This document shows positions 17,379-27,740 of a stretch of 64,000 nt of DNA, piece after piece (position 1 is the stretch's first letter; each line of letters starts with the position of its first letter). Where the stretch lies: positions 1,612,001 through 1,676,000 of the forward strand of contig NC_022080.4 in the NCBI RefSeq assembly GCF_000445995.2, written 5' to 3'. The notes beneath the pieces are model-generated. The model ran no database searches, was not told the origin of the DNA, and saw only the letters and a program-made list of their open reading frames with translations. Origin of the DNA: Geobacillus genomosp. 3. Lineage in GTDB: Bacteria > Bacillota > Bacilli > Bacillales > Anoxybacillaceae. The translations under genes and the position numbers were made by a program.

Positions 17379-17654
17379 ATGAGTGAAGTGCTCGCTTTGT
17401 TCACGCAGTATACGAATCGCCAAGTGGTGGTCAACTTCTATGAAGGCGATGAATTGGTCGCGCGCGACGGGTTTTTCTTTGACTATATGGAACGGTCGGA
17501 TCGGGCGTTAACCTTTTTCAAAAGCGGGCAAGTCCGCCTTTCCATCCCGCTAGCGGACTATCCCGATCACCATGTGTTGAAATCGTTCTCCCGGTACTAC
17601 CGGCTGGAACATCCCCGCTTTCGGCGGGCGGTGGAGCTGTATTTTCCTTCATAG
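17379..17654 (+). CDS. Small protein of unknown function, possibly truncated by an in-frame TAG
   Basis: A 91-residue soluble protein starting at ATG 17379 behind GGAAGGAG. It is beta-rich at the N terminus (QVVVNFYEGDELVARDGFFFDYM) with a basic C-terminal helix. I recognise no family. The reading frame stops at TAG 17652-17654 but continues open in the same frame for another 66 codons of plausible protein, so the native gene may be longer (see the next entry). Confidence 0.6.
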   Translation: MSEVLALFTQYTNRQVVVNFYEGDELVARDGFFFDYMERSDRALTFFKSGQVRLSIPLADYPDHHVLKSFSRYYRLEHPRFRRAVELYFPS

Positions 17655-17855
17655 CCTGATGACGCCATCCATTCACCGCTGCATAATCGGTCAGCCTTTA
17701 TTCGCTTTTTGCATGAAATCAAAGGCACCATCCAACAGCTCGACTGCATGATCGAGGCCGGGCAAAAAGATGAAGCACTCTTTCAACTCGTTCGCGTTCT
17801 GAAGCGCTATGACGAAATCGAATGGATCGATGGGACGAGTTTTTCGTTGAAATAA
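17655..17855 (+). pseudogene. In-frame continuation downstream of a TAG stop
   Basis: Directly after the TAG at 17652-17654 the same frame stays open for 66 codons to a TAA at 17853-17855. The encoded segment looks like a real amphipathic helical protein (RFLHEIKGTIQQLDCMIEAGQKDEALFQLVRVLKRYDEIEWIDG), a pattern unlikely in random GC-rich sequence. No ATG or GTG with a ribosome binding site opens it. It may be the second half of a gene broken by a nonsense mutation, or a separately started small protein. Confidence 0.5.
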
Positions 17856-17908
17856 GTGTTCTTTGCATGCTGGAAAACAATGAAAGCGATGAGAGCGGCA
17901 GACGCTCG

Positions 17909-18139
17909 TCATCGCTTTTTCATGCTTAACCATCCCGCCGCCAATAGAGGGACGAGGGGAGAAAGCATGATCCACCGATATGCATTTTCCGCCCCACTGA
18001 AGTAATAGGCCGATGGCAGCAACAACAACGCACAGAGCAAAAATGAGAGGAACTGCTGTCTCATCACCCCTCTTATCAAAAAGACAAGCGCGGCGCCAAT
18101 GGATAGCCAAAACAGCCCTCCAATCCAGAAAACGTTCAT
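17909..18139 (-). CDS. Small membrane protein, function unknown
   Basis: A 76-residue protein starting at ATG 18139 with GGGAGGG five bases upstream. Three hydrophobic segments (FWIGGLFWLSIGAALVFLI, FLSFLLCALLLLPSAYYF, WIMLSPLVPLLAAGWL) make it an integral membrane protein with a short basic end. No family recognised. Confidence 0.6.
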   Translation of the reverse strand: MNVFWIGGLFWLSIGAALVFLIRGVMRQQFLSFLLCALLLLPSAYYFSGAENAYRWIMLSPLVPLLAAGWLSMKKR

Positions 18140-20790
<2,651 letters not shown>

Positions 20791-20801
20791 CCGGCGAAAA
20801 A

Positions 20802-20836
20802 AGCAGCTTGCCCGTTTGGGGCAAGCTGCTTTTTTA
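20802..20836 (+). terminator. katG terminator
   Basis: AGCAGCTTGCCC pairs with GGGGCAAGCTGCT around a short loop, followed by a T-run. It lies 12 bases after the katG stop. Confidence 0.92.
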
Positions 20837-20984
20837 TCCAGTGATTCTTTTTAGACTTGTTGTGGGGCAAAAAGAACGGTCTGCTGAAAGAAAACTGGAA
20901 TGCTTGATGACCTGTTTTTATGTTTCAGAAATTTGCAGAGAGGGAAGATCCTTCGAAGAATCATTGAGAATAGTATGTATTTTA

Positions 20985-21013
20985 TTGACAAATTATGTGT
21001 TTTTCAGTATGAT
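20985..21013 (+). promoter_or_regulatory. Sigma-A promoter for the hairpin RNA/DUF3800 transcript
   Basis: A perfect -35 TTGACA (20985-20990) and TATGAT (21008-21013) are separated by exactly 17 bases. Transcription would start near 21020, about 70 bases before the first RNA hairpin and 250 before the DUF3800 start codon, leaving a long structured leader. Confidence 0.75.
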
Positions 21014-21089
21014 TGCGGCAGAATCAAATCAAGGTCAAATAATAAATATAGGGAAAGGGACAGGACAAATGTTCACGTCAAAATAAAAA

Positions 21090-21130
21090 GATAGCTCAGC
21101 CCTGCCCAACGGTGGCGGGGAAAAGCTATC
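21090..21130 (+). ncRNA. Structured RNA hairpin, copy 1 (DUF3800-associated RNA type)
   Basis: The RNA would fold as an outer stem GATAGCT (21090-21096) / AGCTATC (21124-21130), a symmetric CAG/AAA internal loop, an inner stem CCCTGCC / GGCGGGG with one G-U pair, and an apical loop CAACGGT. The 27-base core (21097-21123) recurs identically in copy 2, while the outer stem differs but still pairs. Several structured RNA motifs named after neighbouring DUF3800 genes are known; membership in one of those classes is inferred from context and shape. Confidence 0.75.
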
Positions 21131-21146
21131 CTGCCGCACGTTGAGA

Positions 21147-21185
21147 TGTTATCAGCCCTGCCCAACGGTGGCGGGGAAAATAACA
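21147..21185 (+). ncRNA. Structured RNA hairpin, copy 2 (DUF3800-associated RNA type)
   Basis: The same 27-base core as copy 1 (21153-21179) is enclosed by a different outer stem, TGTTAT (21147-21152) / ATAACA (21180-21185). The stem bases differ from copy 1 on both sides while pairing is preserved, which supports selection on RNA structure. It lies about 90 bases before the DUF3800 start codon, in the same orientation. Confidence 0.75.
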
Positions 21186-21273
21186 CCTTCTTTTTATGAT
21201 TGTAAGGTATAAACGTGTTTTCGTCAACACAAAATGAATTTATGTATGGAAAGTAAAGGAGTTTACTTTAAAT

Positions 21274-22230
21274 ATGCAATACTTAATCTATTTTGATGAG
21301 AGCAATAAGCTCGACCAGTTTAACGCTGACTATTCTTACTATGGAGCTTACGGAGGAACCGATGCCGCAATGGCAAGGGTTGTTAAGCAAGTTCGAAACA
21401 TCTTTAAACAGTGTAATTCTTTTAGTGAACTTCATTTTCGAGAGTATACGAAAGACAACCTTGTCAAGAAATATTTTCAAACTCTTCATACGGTTATTAA
21501 TGAGAATGTACAGATTAATATTTTAACCGTTAATAATAGGGATGCTTTGTATGCGGCACAGAAAATCGGATTAACGGCGACTGAACTAAGAAACTTATTC
21601 TATATCAAAATACCGGAAAGATTATTTTATGGAATGACTCGGGATTTATCAAGTCAAGAATCTGGAACGATTAAGGTGAAGATTAAGGTAGACCAGAATG
21701 ATGAGTATGATAAGCTTTTTCTTGAAACGAAAATCATTGAACAGATGAATGCACATTCGGCTTATCGCAATAAAAATTACCGCGTTGTTAATGTCCTTTC
21801 TCAAAACTCTGTTAAATCAATACCTTTGCAAATAGTGGATACATTTATGGGGATGGTTATATTTTTGTTGGAACAAAATTATCTTGAATCGTCCAATACT
21901 GCCAAGATAAAAAGTGATTTAATATACCGGTTTCTTATTGAAGGAAATAACTTAATGAAGTTTCAACAGCAAATCAAACTATATAAATGGACGGGACACG
22001 AAGAACTCACCTTTGTCAATATCAGCGACTATGTCTCACCTTTTATGGCTTATAAAGCAGCATATGATTCACAAGAAATAATACGAATTCAAAAGATCAT
22101 GGTTGAGAATCCAGCGATGCCTCTAAAAGAGCTTAGACTCAAGGCAGGCTATCCGAATACCATGAAGAACACACTGATCGGATACAAGGATCAGATTGAA
22201 GGGCGGGGCAGGAATTATTCTATTTTATGA
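21274..22230 (+). CDS. DUF3800 family protein
   Basis: A 318-residue protein with the DUF3800 hallmarks: an N-terminal YFDESNK (DES motif, residues 7-10), a central acidic KVDQNDEY, and a later LQIVDTFMG corresponding to the family's Q-x-x-D motif. These Asp residues fit a predicted RNase H-like metal site, so a nuclease role is plausible but unproven. The start ATG 21274 follows AAAGGAG. Codon use is AT-richer than in the flanking core genes, consistent with acquisition. Two RNA hairpins precede it on the same predicted transcript, and a Nudix gene follows after about 57 bases. Confidence 0.82.
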   Translation: MQYLIYFDESNKLDQFNADYSYYGAYGGTDAAMARVVKQVRNIFKQCNSFSELHFREYTKDNLVKKYFQTLHTVINENVQINILTVNNRDALYAAQKIGLTATELRNLFYIKIPERLFYGMTRDLSSQESGTIKVKIKVDQNDEYDKLFLETKIIEQMNAHSAYRNKNYRVVNVLSQNSVKSIPLQIVDTFMGMVIFLLEQNYLESSNTAKIKSDLIYRFLIEGNNLMKFQQQIKLYKWTGHEELTFVNISDYVSPFMAYKAAYDSQEIIRIQKIMVENPAMPLKELRLKAGYPNTMKNTLIGYKDQIEGRGRNYSIL

Positions 22231-22287
22231 TTCTCTTAGTTTAAATATGAATCTTTGACAAAACAAAGAAAAGAAGGAGTTTTCCCA

Positions 22288-22713
22288 ATGAGGATACGCA
22301 AATGTGCTAGAGCAGTGATCATCAATGAGCGAAACGAAATTCTTCTTCAGAAATTTGAATTTCGGGACGTGGCAGGAAATAAAGTGTTATGGGTTACTCC
22401 AGGAGGGGGTATAGAAGAAAACGAGACCCCGGTCGAAGCCCTAAAAAGAGAATTATACGAAGAGCTAGGCATAGTGGTTGATGTTCTCGACGAGCCCATA
22501 TTCCAACTGGATGTATGGATTGAAGGAAAACATGGTTCTTTTATTAGCCGGGAGATTTATTATCAAATCACGATCCAATCCGATACCGCATTGTCTACTG
22601 AACAGATGACAAGAAACGAAAAAGATACACTGAAAGGGCTCAAATGGTGGAGCAAAGACGAATTGCAGAAAATCGACGACTTTGCGCCGCGTGAAATATT
22701 GAATTACATATAG
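22288..22713 (+). CDS. Nudix hydrolase
   Basis: A 141-residue protein with the Nudix box at about residues 40-62 (PGGGIEENETPVEAL, then KRELYEELGI), with the catalytic RExxEE pattern present as RELYEE. ATG 22288 is chosen because AGAAGGAG lies 8-10 bases upstream; an earlier TTG at 22255 has no such site. Nudix enzymes hydrolyse nucleoside diphosphate-linked substrates. It follows the DUF3800 gene closely in the same orientation and may belong to the same transcript. Confidence 0.85.
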   Translation: MRIRKCARAVIINERNEILLQKFEFRDVAGNKVLWVTPGGGIEENETPVEALKRELYEELGIVVDVLDEPIFQLDVWIEGKHGSFISREIYYQITIQSDTALSTEQMTRNEKDTLKGLKWWSKDELQKIDDFAPREILNYI

Positions 22714-22794
22714 TTTTCTGCTGCGGTTGCGGCGAGTCGCAGAGGGAGTGGAGGTAGTGGCTTTCCTTTTCTCTTTATTTTAAGTTAACATAAT

Positions 22795-23794
22795 ACCCGT
22801 GGTGCTAGTTGAGCTTTAGCGCTCAACTAGCCCAAGTGTAACTAGAGAATAGGCTAGCAATATACCGTCTAACGCCACTTCAAATCCGATGATCGAATTG
22901 GCTCGGATCTCAGTGATACGATAGTGGTCAACCAGAACCGAGAACACCGTCTCGATCACTTTGCGTTTTTGTTTGATCCACTGCTCCCATGTCTCAGGCG
23001 GACGATGTTTCTGGTTTTTTCGAGACGGAGTCCAAAGCGCCATTTGGTATTCTTCGTACAGCCTTTTTTGCAAGTCATGGCTAATAAACCCTTTGTCTCC
23101 GAAGTTATAGGGATGAGGAATTTGGGTCATGACGCTTTCGGCTGCGATTCGATCATGACAAGATGCTTCCGTCACCACATATCCCATCGGCAGACCTTGA
23201 TCTGTAACTTGAAGGTGCAGCTTAAACCCGTAGTACCATTGCTTTTTCGAAGCACAATACCTGATGTCGGCGATCTCTTGAAACCGTTTGACGCGATGCA
23301 TTCTTGCGGTATGGCACAACGAGAGCGGCAAGCTGTCGACGACGGCATAGGCATGATGTTGGCCGCGTTTTGCTCACGACGGCGGATCCATTTGATGGCG
23401 AAGCGCAGCGCCCGACAACGGCGGTTGTACCGGGAACGTTCGAGAAACGAGCCGTTTGTGAACAAATTTCCCGTGACAAAGCGATGCCATGCCCGTTCGG
23501 ATGTAAAACCGAGCAACTTTCCTAAAATATGAATCGCGATGACCACGGCGTCTTCCTGTTTGACCAAATGGCGGTTGCGGCGCTGCAGGTGCATCTGAAT
23601 CGATGACAGTTGGGCAGAGACAAAACAGAAAATGGCGGCATATTGCTTTTGAATCTTGGCTCGATCTGTAGTAAAAGGAAAGTGCTCTTGCATAGGGATT
23701 CTCCTTTTCAATGTTTGATCGCACTTTCATTTTAAGGAGATCCTCATGCAAGGGCTATTTTTATGCTTGTTTGAGTTTATCTAGCACCACGGGT
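22795..23794 (-). mobile_element. IS982-family insertion sequence with frameshifted transposase
   Basis: Ends are perfect 14-bp inverted repeats: ACCCGTGGTGCTAG (22795-22808) and CTAGCACCACGGGT (23781-23794), identical to those of the intact copy at 30892-31892. Length is 1000 bases. No convincing target duplication is visible. It sits between the Nudix gene and a terminator-like hairpin at 23850 that may originally have ended that operon. Confidence 0.92.
22816..23693 (-). pseudogene. IS982-family transposase, frameshifted
   Basis: Compared with the intact 292-residue copy at 30993-31871, the first half (from MQEHFPFTTDRAK to about WIRRREQN) and the second half (from the GQHHAYAV-equivalent to the C terminus) are in different frames. 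A single base is missing near 23361-23366, where the intact gene reads CGTGGACAA and this one CGGCCAA. The transposase should be inactive, though it could be mobilised by the intact copy. Confidence 0.9.
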
Positions 23795-23849
23795 TTTTTC
23801 AAATTATGAATAAACGCTGTTGTTCATATGGATGACAAACCAAGAAGAG

Positions 23850-23878
23850 GAGCGGCATCGTGTCGCTCTTTTTATTTT
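23850..23878 (+). terminator. Terminator, probably original end of the DUF3800-Nudix unit
   Basis: GAGCGGCA pairs with TGTCGCTC (one G-U pair) around TCG, followed by TTTTTATTTT. Removing the IS982 copy (22795-23794) brings it to about 140 bases after the Nudix stop. Confidence 0.75.
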
Positions 23879-23882
23879 AGGA

Positions 23883-25772
23883 CTCACATTTCGCACCCTA
23901 ACAAGGTAGAAACAAAGGATTTTTTATTTAGTTTTTTAGAATAACTTTTTGACCAACACGACTAGCGATGGAAATCCTTTTTTTACCATCGCTAGTCGTT
24001 CCGTATGACGTTACACGTAAATGCTCTCATCCATTCCCAACCCTTGCAGAATCCTTCGCTGCTCGTAGGTGAGCGGTTTTCCTAGCGCGCGTTGGATGCG
24101 TCCATCCGGCAGCTTGAGGAGGACGACTTTCACATACTCAAACAACTGAAAAATCGCTTGCCCGGTCGGCCGGGTCAGCTTGCGGCCTCCGGCGCCCTTT
24201 AACGGGCGTTCCGGTGTGATGAACGGACGCACGCGGCGCTGAAAGACACGGTAAATCGCCAAGGCCAAGAGAAATAAATAGCCCAACACCGCCACCCGTT
24301 CTGGCTTTTTGACGTAAATCTCGTCAGTGAAGAACGGATCTTTGAGAAAGGAGAAGTTCATTTCCACCGAGATTTGCCCTTTATACAACTTCAAGATTTC
24401 TCGAGCATCCATCGTTTGGCCTTTCCATTCCTTCGGAACGGTCGTGACGAGGACAAACCGGGACGCTTTCCGTCTTGCCTGTTCCCATGCCTGTTGGTCG
24501 AATTCGACGTCCAGGCGCAAAAGATACAGCGTCTCCACCTCGGGTTCCACCCCTTTTTTCGGCCGGCCGCGCCGTTTTTTCGGGCGCACGATCTCTTCGA
24601 CCGCGGCCTCCACCCGATGAAACCGGGGGCGAAGGAACGCCTTGAGGGACGCCAAGGCTTGTTCGGCGTCTTCGCGGCAGGAGAAGGGGTGGCGCTCCCA
24701 ACGGACTTGTTCCTCTCGAAGAAGCTCCGCTTCTTTGACCCGCTCTTTTTCGAGTGTTTTTCCTTTGCGCTGGTCGAGCGCGCTCGATTCGACGACGATC
24801 AGCCGAACGGGGTGGCCTTCATACGTTCCCACCGTTTCCCATACCTGATACACGGCGCCGTTTTTCTCGGCCAACGAAAAGGAGTCGCTCCACGCTGGAT
24901 CGGGTTGGACATCCGCTTCCGCCAGAGCGGCTTTGACGATTCGGAGCGATGAAGGGCCTCTGGTGATCAAAAAGGCATTGGCGGCTTTCGTCTGCGCCAA
25001 GGTGTCTTTCGTCATCGCGGCGGAATCCGCCACATACATCCATTCGTCTTCGATCTTGGCTTGTTTGAGCTGTTCATGGACACGGGACAGCACCTCGGGA
25101 TTCCACGTTTTGTCAGGCATGTTGCCGTCGTGCACATCGCCGTAAAACGGAATGCCGTCTTCATTGCCGATCAGCCCAAAACCAATCTGTTTTTGCCAGC
25201 GATGATGCCGATTGTAGCCATACGTAATCGCCACCCCCTCTGACGAAGGGGACTCGTACGCGCCGTAAACGGTCTTGCCTGTCGTATCCGCGTGAAAGAC
25301 ACGGAGAGGGAGGCTTTCTTTCTTGTCAATTTGCACGAGGCAAGACGACAGGACTTGATGGATATTGGCCTCATACAGCCGGTCCAAATGGCGAGCAATG
25401 GCATCGTCGTTGAACCAAGACGGATCCAATCCTGGCCGGATCAGCTTGGGCAAGTCGATGTCATGCGCCCACCGTTCCAAATGAACGAGGGCTTGCCGGC
25501 CGCTCAAGATATCCAAGAGAAGCAGCCCGACCACATCACTGGCTCGGGTTTGGCATTGAGGATCCACCGGAACCAGCCGGTCCATCAGCTGAGGGAGGCC
25601 AAGATCTTTGAAAATGGTACTTATTATATTCAAATAGGAACTTTCATAAATCGCCCGAATTCGAACGTCCATGATGGAAAAACTCCTTTGCATTCCTTGT
25701 GTGTCAAGGACCTATTCGACATCGGGATGAAAAAATCCTCCCGATTTTGGTCGAGAGGGTGCGAAATGTGAG
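23883..25772 (-). mobile_element. IS1634-family (IS4 superfamily) insertion sequence
   Basis: Perfect 17-bp inverted repeats bound the element: CTCACATTTCGCACCCT (23883-23899) and AGGGTGCGAAATGTGAG (25756-25772). A 6-bp direct repeat, TTAGGA, flanks it at 23877-23882 and 25773-25778. Length is 1890 bases with one intact transposase. The intact ends and duplication indicate a relatively recent insertion. Confidence 0.93.
24011..25672 (-). CDS. IS1634-family transposase
   Basis: A DDE transposase of about 553 residues. Catalytic-type motifs are visible: FHADTTGKTVYG, YVADSAAMTK and YKGQISVEMNFSFLKDP, the last being the Y-x2-...-E signature of the IS4 superfamily. A basic insert (RPKKRRGRPKKG) lies mid-protein. 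ATG 25672 is preferred because AAAGGAG lies upstream. No frameshift is seen. Confidence 0.92.
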   Translation of the reverse strand: MDVRIRAIYESSYLNIISTIFKDLGLPQLMDRLVPVDPQCQTRASDVVGLLLLDILSGRQALVHLERWAHDIDLPKLIRPGLDPSWFNDDAIARHLDRLYEANIHQVLSSCLVQIDKKESLPLRVFHADTTGKTVYGAYESPSSEGVAITYGYNRHHRWQKQIGFGLIGNEDGIPFYGDVHDGNMPDKTWNPEVLSRVHEQLKQAKIEDEWMYVADSAAMTKDTLAQTKAANAFLITRGPSSLRIVKAALAEADVQPDPAWSDSFSLAEKNGAVYQVWETVGTYEGHPVRLIVVESSALDQRKGKTLEKERVKEAELLREEQVRWERHPFSCREDAEQALASLKAFLRPRFHRVEAAVEEIVRPKKRRGRPKKGVEPEVETLYLLRLDVEFDQQAWEQARRKASRFVLVTTVPKEWKGQTMDAREILKLYKGQISVEMNFSFLKDPFFTDEIYVKKPERVAVLGYLFLLALAIYRVFQRRVRPFITPERPLKGAGGRKLTRPTGQAIFQLFEYVKVVLLKLPDGRIQRALGKPLTYEQRRILQGLGMDESIYV

Positions 25773-26077
25773 TTAGGAGAGGGACCTTTTCGTATTTACG
25801 AATTGCTTTGTTTATTGCTAGCAGTCATCTTTACAACGTGTTAAAATGGCAGCAAAAAATTGACTACATTAACATGGTTCATGACCATTTTCTTCTAAGA
25901 TGTGCTGCTATCATGATCTTCCTTTATCAATCACCAAATCTGTCTTCAGAGGAAAAAGAATATTTCTCAAATGCACAAAGTTTTTATTTCTGGAAGAAGG
26001 CGGTTTCGTTGATTATTGCAAGTAACATTGAAGAAATCGAGAACGCTTTTGATTTTACTGACAGTATAATAACGGGT

Positions 26078-27442
26078 CTGTAGATGAGCAAATTCGCTAA
26101 CATAAATTTACATCCAAACAAAAAAGGAGACATGAACCCGATTCCTTGGTTAGAATAGATGTGCCAACCAACCATTCACACAAGGAGGTTCATGTCTCAT
26201 GAATAGATTCGCACATCATCAAGGAATTCACAAGTTTTTCACGACGCTGGGGTTGGCGCTTTATTTTTCAAAACCTGTGATGAAGCATCTCGTTCATATC
26301 GTCGATGCGATGATCACAAAAGGCTTTTCGGGAACGTTGACCGATCTTCATCATGGGAGCTTTCATCCGAACCATCGCACGACACTGAGCCATTTTTTCA
26401 CGAAAAGTCCTTGGGAGGAAGAAACGCTGCTTCGCAAACTCCAGCAGTGGATCCTTCGTCGTGTCGAACGCATCGCCAAACAGGAGAATCACCCCTTGTT
26501 TGTTTCGATCGATGATACGATTTGCCAAAAAACCAAGCCTTCGTCACGGGCAACACACGCTATTCAGGGATGTGATTGGCATTATTCTCACTCAGAGAAA
26601 AAATCGATTTGGGGACATTCTCTTGTTTGGCTCATGGTTCATACGATGACCCAGGCGTTTCCCTTTGCCTTTCGTCTCTACGACAAGACGGCGGGGAAAA
26701 GCAAAGGGGAACTCGCGATTGAGATGCTTTCTTCGTTGGATGTACGCCGTCCCGTTTATGTGCTGATGGATTCATGGCATCCATCGAAAGCACTCGTGGA
26801 AGCCTGTCTGAAAAAAGGATTTCACGTCATCGCGATGCTCAAGACGAACCGGATTCTTGATCCGAACGGCATCGCCGTCCAAGCGAAGCAGTTGGCCCGC
26901 TCTATCGAACCAGACGACACTCACCTCGTCACGGTGGGAGAAGAGCGCTATCGCGTCTATCGTTGCGAAGGAGCGCTCAACGGCCTCGACCATGCGGTGG
27001 TGCTGCTCGCTTGGAAAGCCGATCAACCGATGACACCCGAACATCTTCACTGCATCTTGAGCACCGACCGGGAGCTAAGCGATGAAGAGATCTTGCGCTG
27101 CTATGCCCAGCGTTGGTCGATCGAATGCTTTTTTCATCAAGCGAAAGACCAGCTGAAACTCGATGGGTGCCGTGTTCGTCAGGTTCGAGCGATGAAACGG
27201 TATTGGATTTTGGTGCAACTCTCTTATGTGTACAGCCTATTCGAGTCGAACCGCGATGTTTCGGATGGGCTCGATCTCCTGCGCAAGCGAAAAGGACATC
27301 ACCTCGTGGAGTTCATTTATTGTGCAGCAAAACAAAATATTCCCATTGATGTTGTCAAAAAACAGCTCCATGTGGCATAAGGGGTACCCTATTTGTCTCT
27401 TTTTACATGGTAATTATTGTTATGAAAATTGCTCATCTACAG
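26078..27442 (+). mobile_element. IS701/IS4-type insertion sequence
   Basis: The element starts CTGTAGATGAGCAAATT and ends AATTGCTCATCTACAG, near-perfect terminal inverted repeats. An 8-bp direct repeat, TAACGGGT, flanks it at 26070-26077 and 27443-27450. Length is 1365 bases with one intact transposase. It splits a small ORF (25808-27513). Confidence 0.93.
26199..27380 (+). CDS. IS701/IS4-superfamily transposase
   Basis: A 393-residue DDE transposase. Catalytic blocks are FVSIDDTICQK, VYVLMDSWHPSK and YAQRWSIECFFHQAKDQLKLDGC, the latter being the C-terminal Y-R-E-K signature. The start at ATG 26199 follows CAAGGAGG. The frame is intact with no internal stop. Assignment to IS701 rather than another IS4-superfamily branch is by general resemblance. 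Confidence 0.88.
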   Translation: MNRFAHHQGIHKFFTTLGLALYFSKPVMKHLVHIVDAMITKGFSGTLTDLHHGSFHPNHRTTLSHFFTKSPWEEETLLRKLQQWILRRVERIAKQENHPLFVSIDDTICQKTKPSSRATHAIQGCDWHYSHSEKKSIWGHSLVWLMVHTMTQAFPFAFRLYDKTAGKSKGELAIEMLSSLDVRRPVYVLMDSWHPSKALVEACLKKGFHVIAMLKTNRILDPNGIAVQAKQLARSIEPDDTHLVTVGEERYRVYRCEGALNGLDHAVVLLAWKADQPMTPEHLHCILSTDRELSDEEILRCYAQRWSIECFFHQAKDQLKLDGCRVRQVRAMKRYWILVQLSYVYSLFESNRDVSDGLDLLRKRKGHHLVEFIYCAAKQNIPIDVVKKQLHVA

Positions 27443-27740
27443 TAACGGGTGTTAAATGGACTAATCATTTAACGGATTTATCAATCAGCGAAGATTGTTA
27501 TTGGGATATATAAGACAGTAAGAGTGAAACTAGGTAAAATACGGTTTATATAAAGTTGCTTAGCATAATAATCAGTCATTATAGCTATATAATCGCATAC
27601 AACACGATTTGTCGGGTTCCTTTTGGATTCATACATGATGCTTAATTCAGATTTTTATTTCGAATTGTTCTATTCTTACTATAATTCCGAAGGATGATGA
27701 TATAATAGACGATGGATCAATTTGGAAAGGCGGTGAAATT

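Larger units (their letters stand above)
25808..27513 (+). pseudogene. Small unknown ORF interrupted by an IS701/IS4-type element
   Basis: Joining 25808-26077 to 27451-27513, that is, removing the insertion and one copy of its target repeat, restores one continuous frame of 110 residues (from FIASSHLYNVLKWQQKIDY to a terminal SISEDCYWDI). In the present sequence it stops just inside the element after ITGL. The start codon is uncertain: TTG 25808 has no well-spaced ribosome binding site, and the IS1634 element lies only 35 bases upstream. I recognise no family. It lies upstream of the Argonaute gene in the same orientation. Confidence 0.6.

Noticed and set aside
20838..21080. Reading frames of about 60-100 codons between katG and the RNA hairpins
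   Set aside because: They overlap the katG terminator and the promoter, lack ribosome binding sites and show no family features.
21097..21179. Two identical 27-base repeats separated by 29 bases, resembling a minimal CRISPR array
   Set aside because: Only two copies, no cas genes, the repeat itself forms a strong G/C hairpin, and the adjacent bases covary to pair around each copy, which fits a structured RNA and not a repeat-spacer array.
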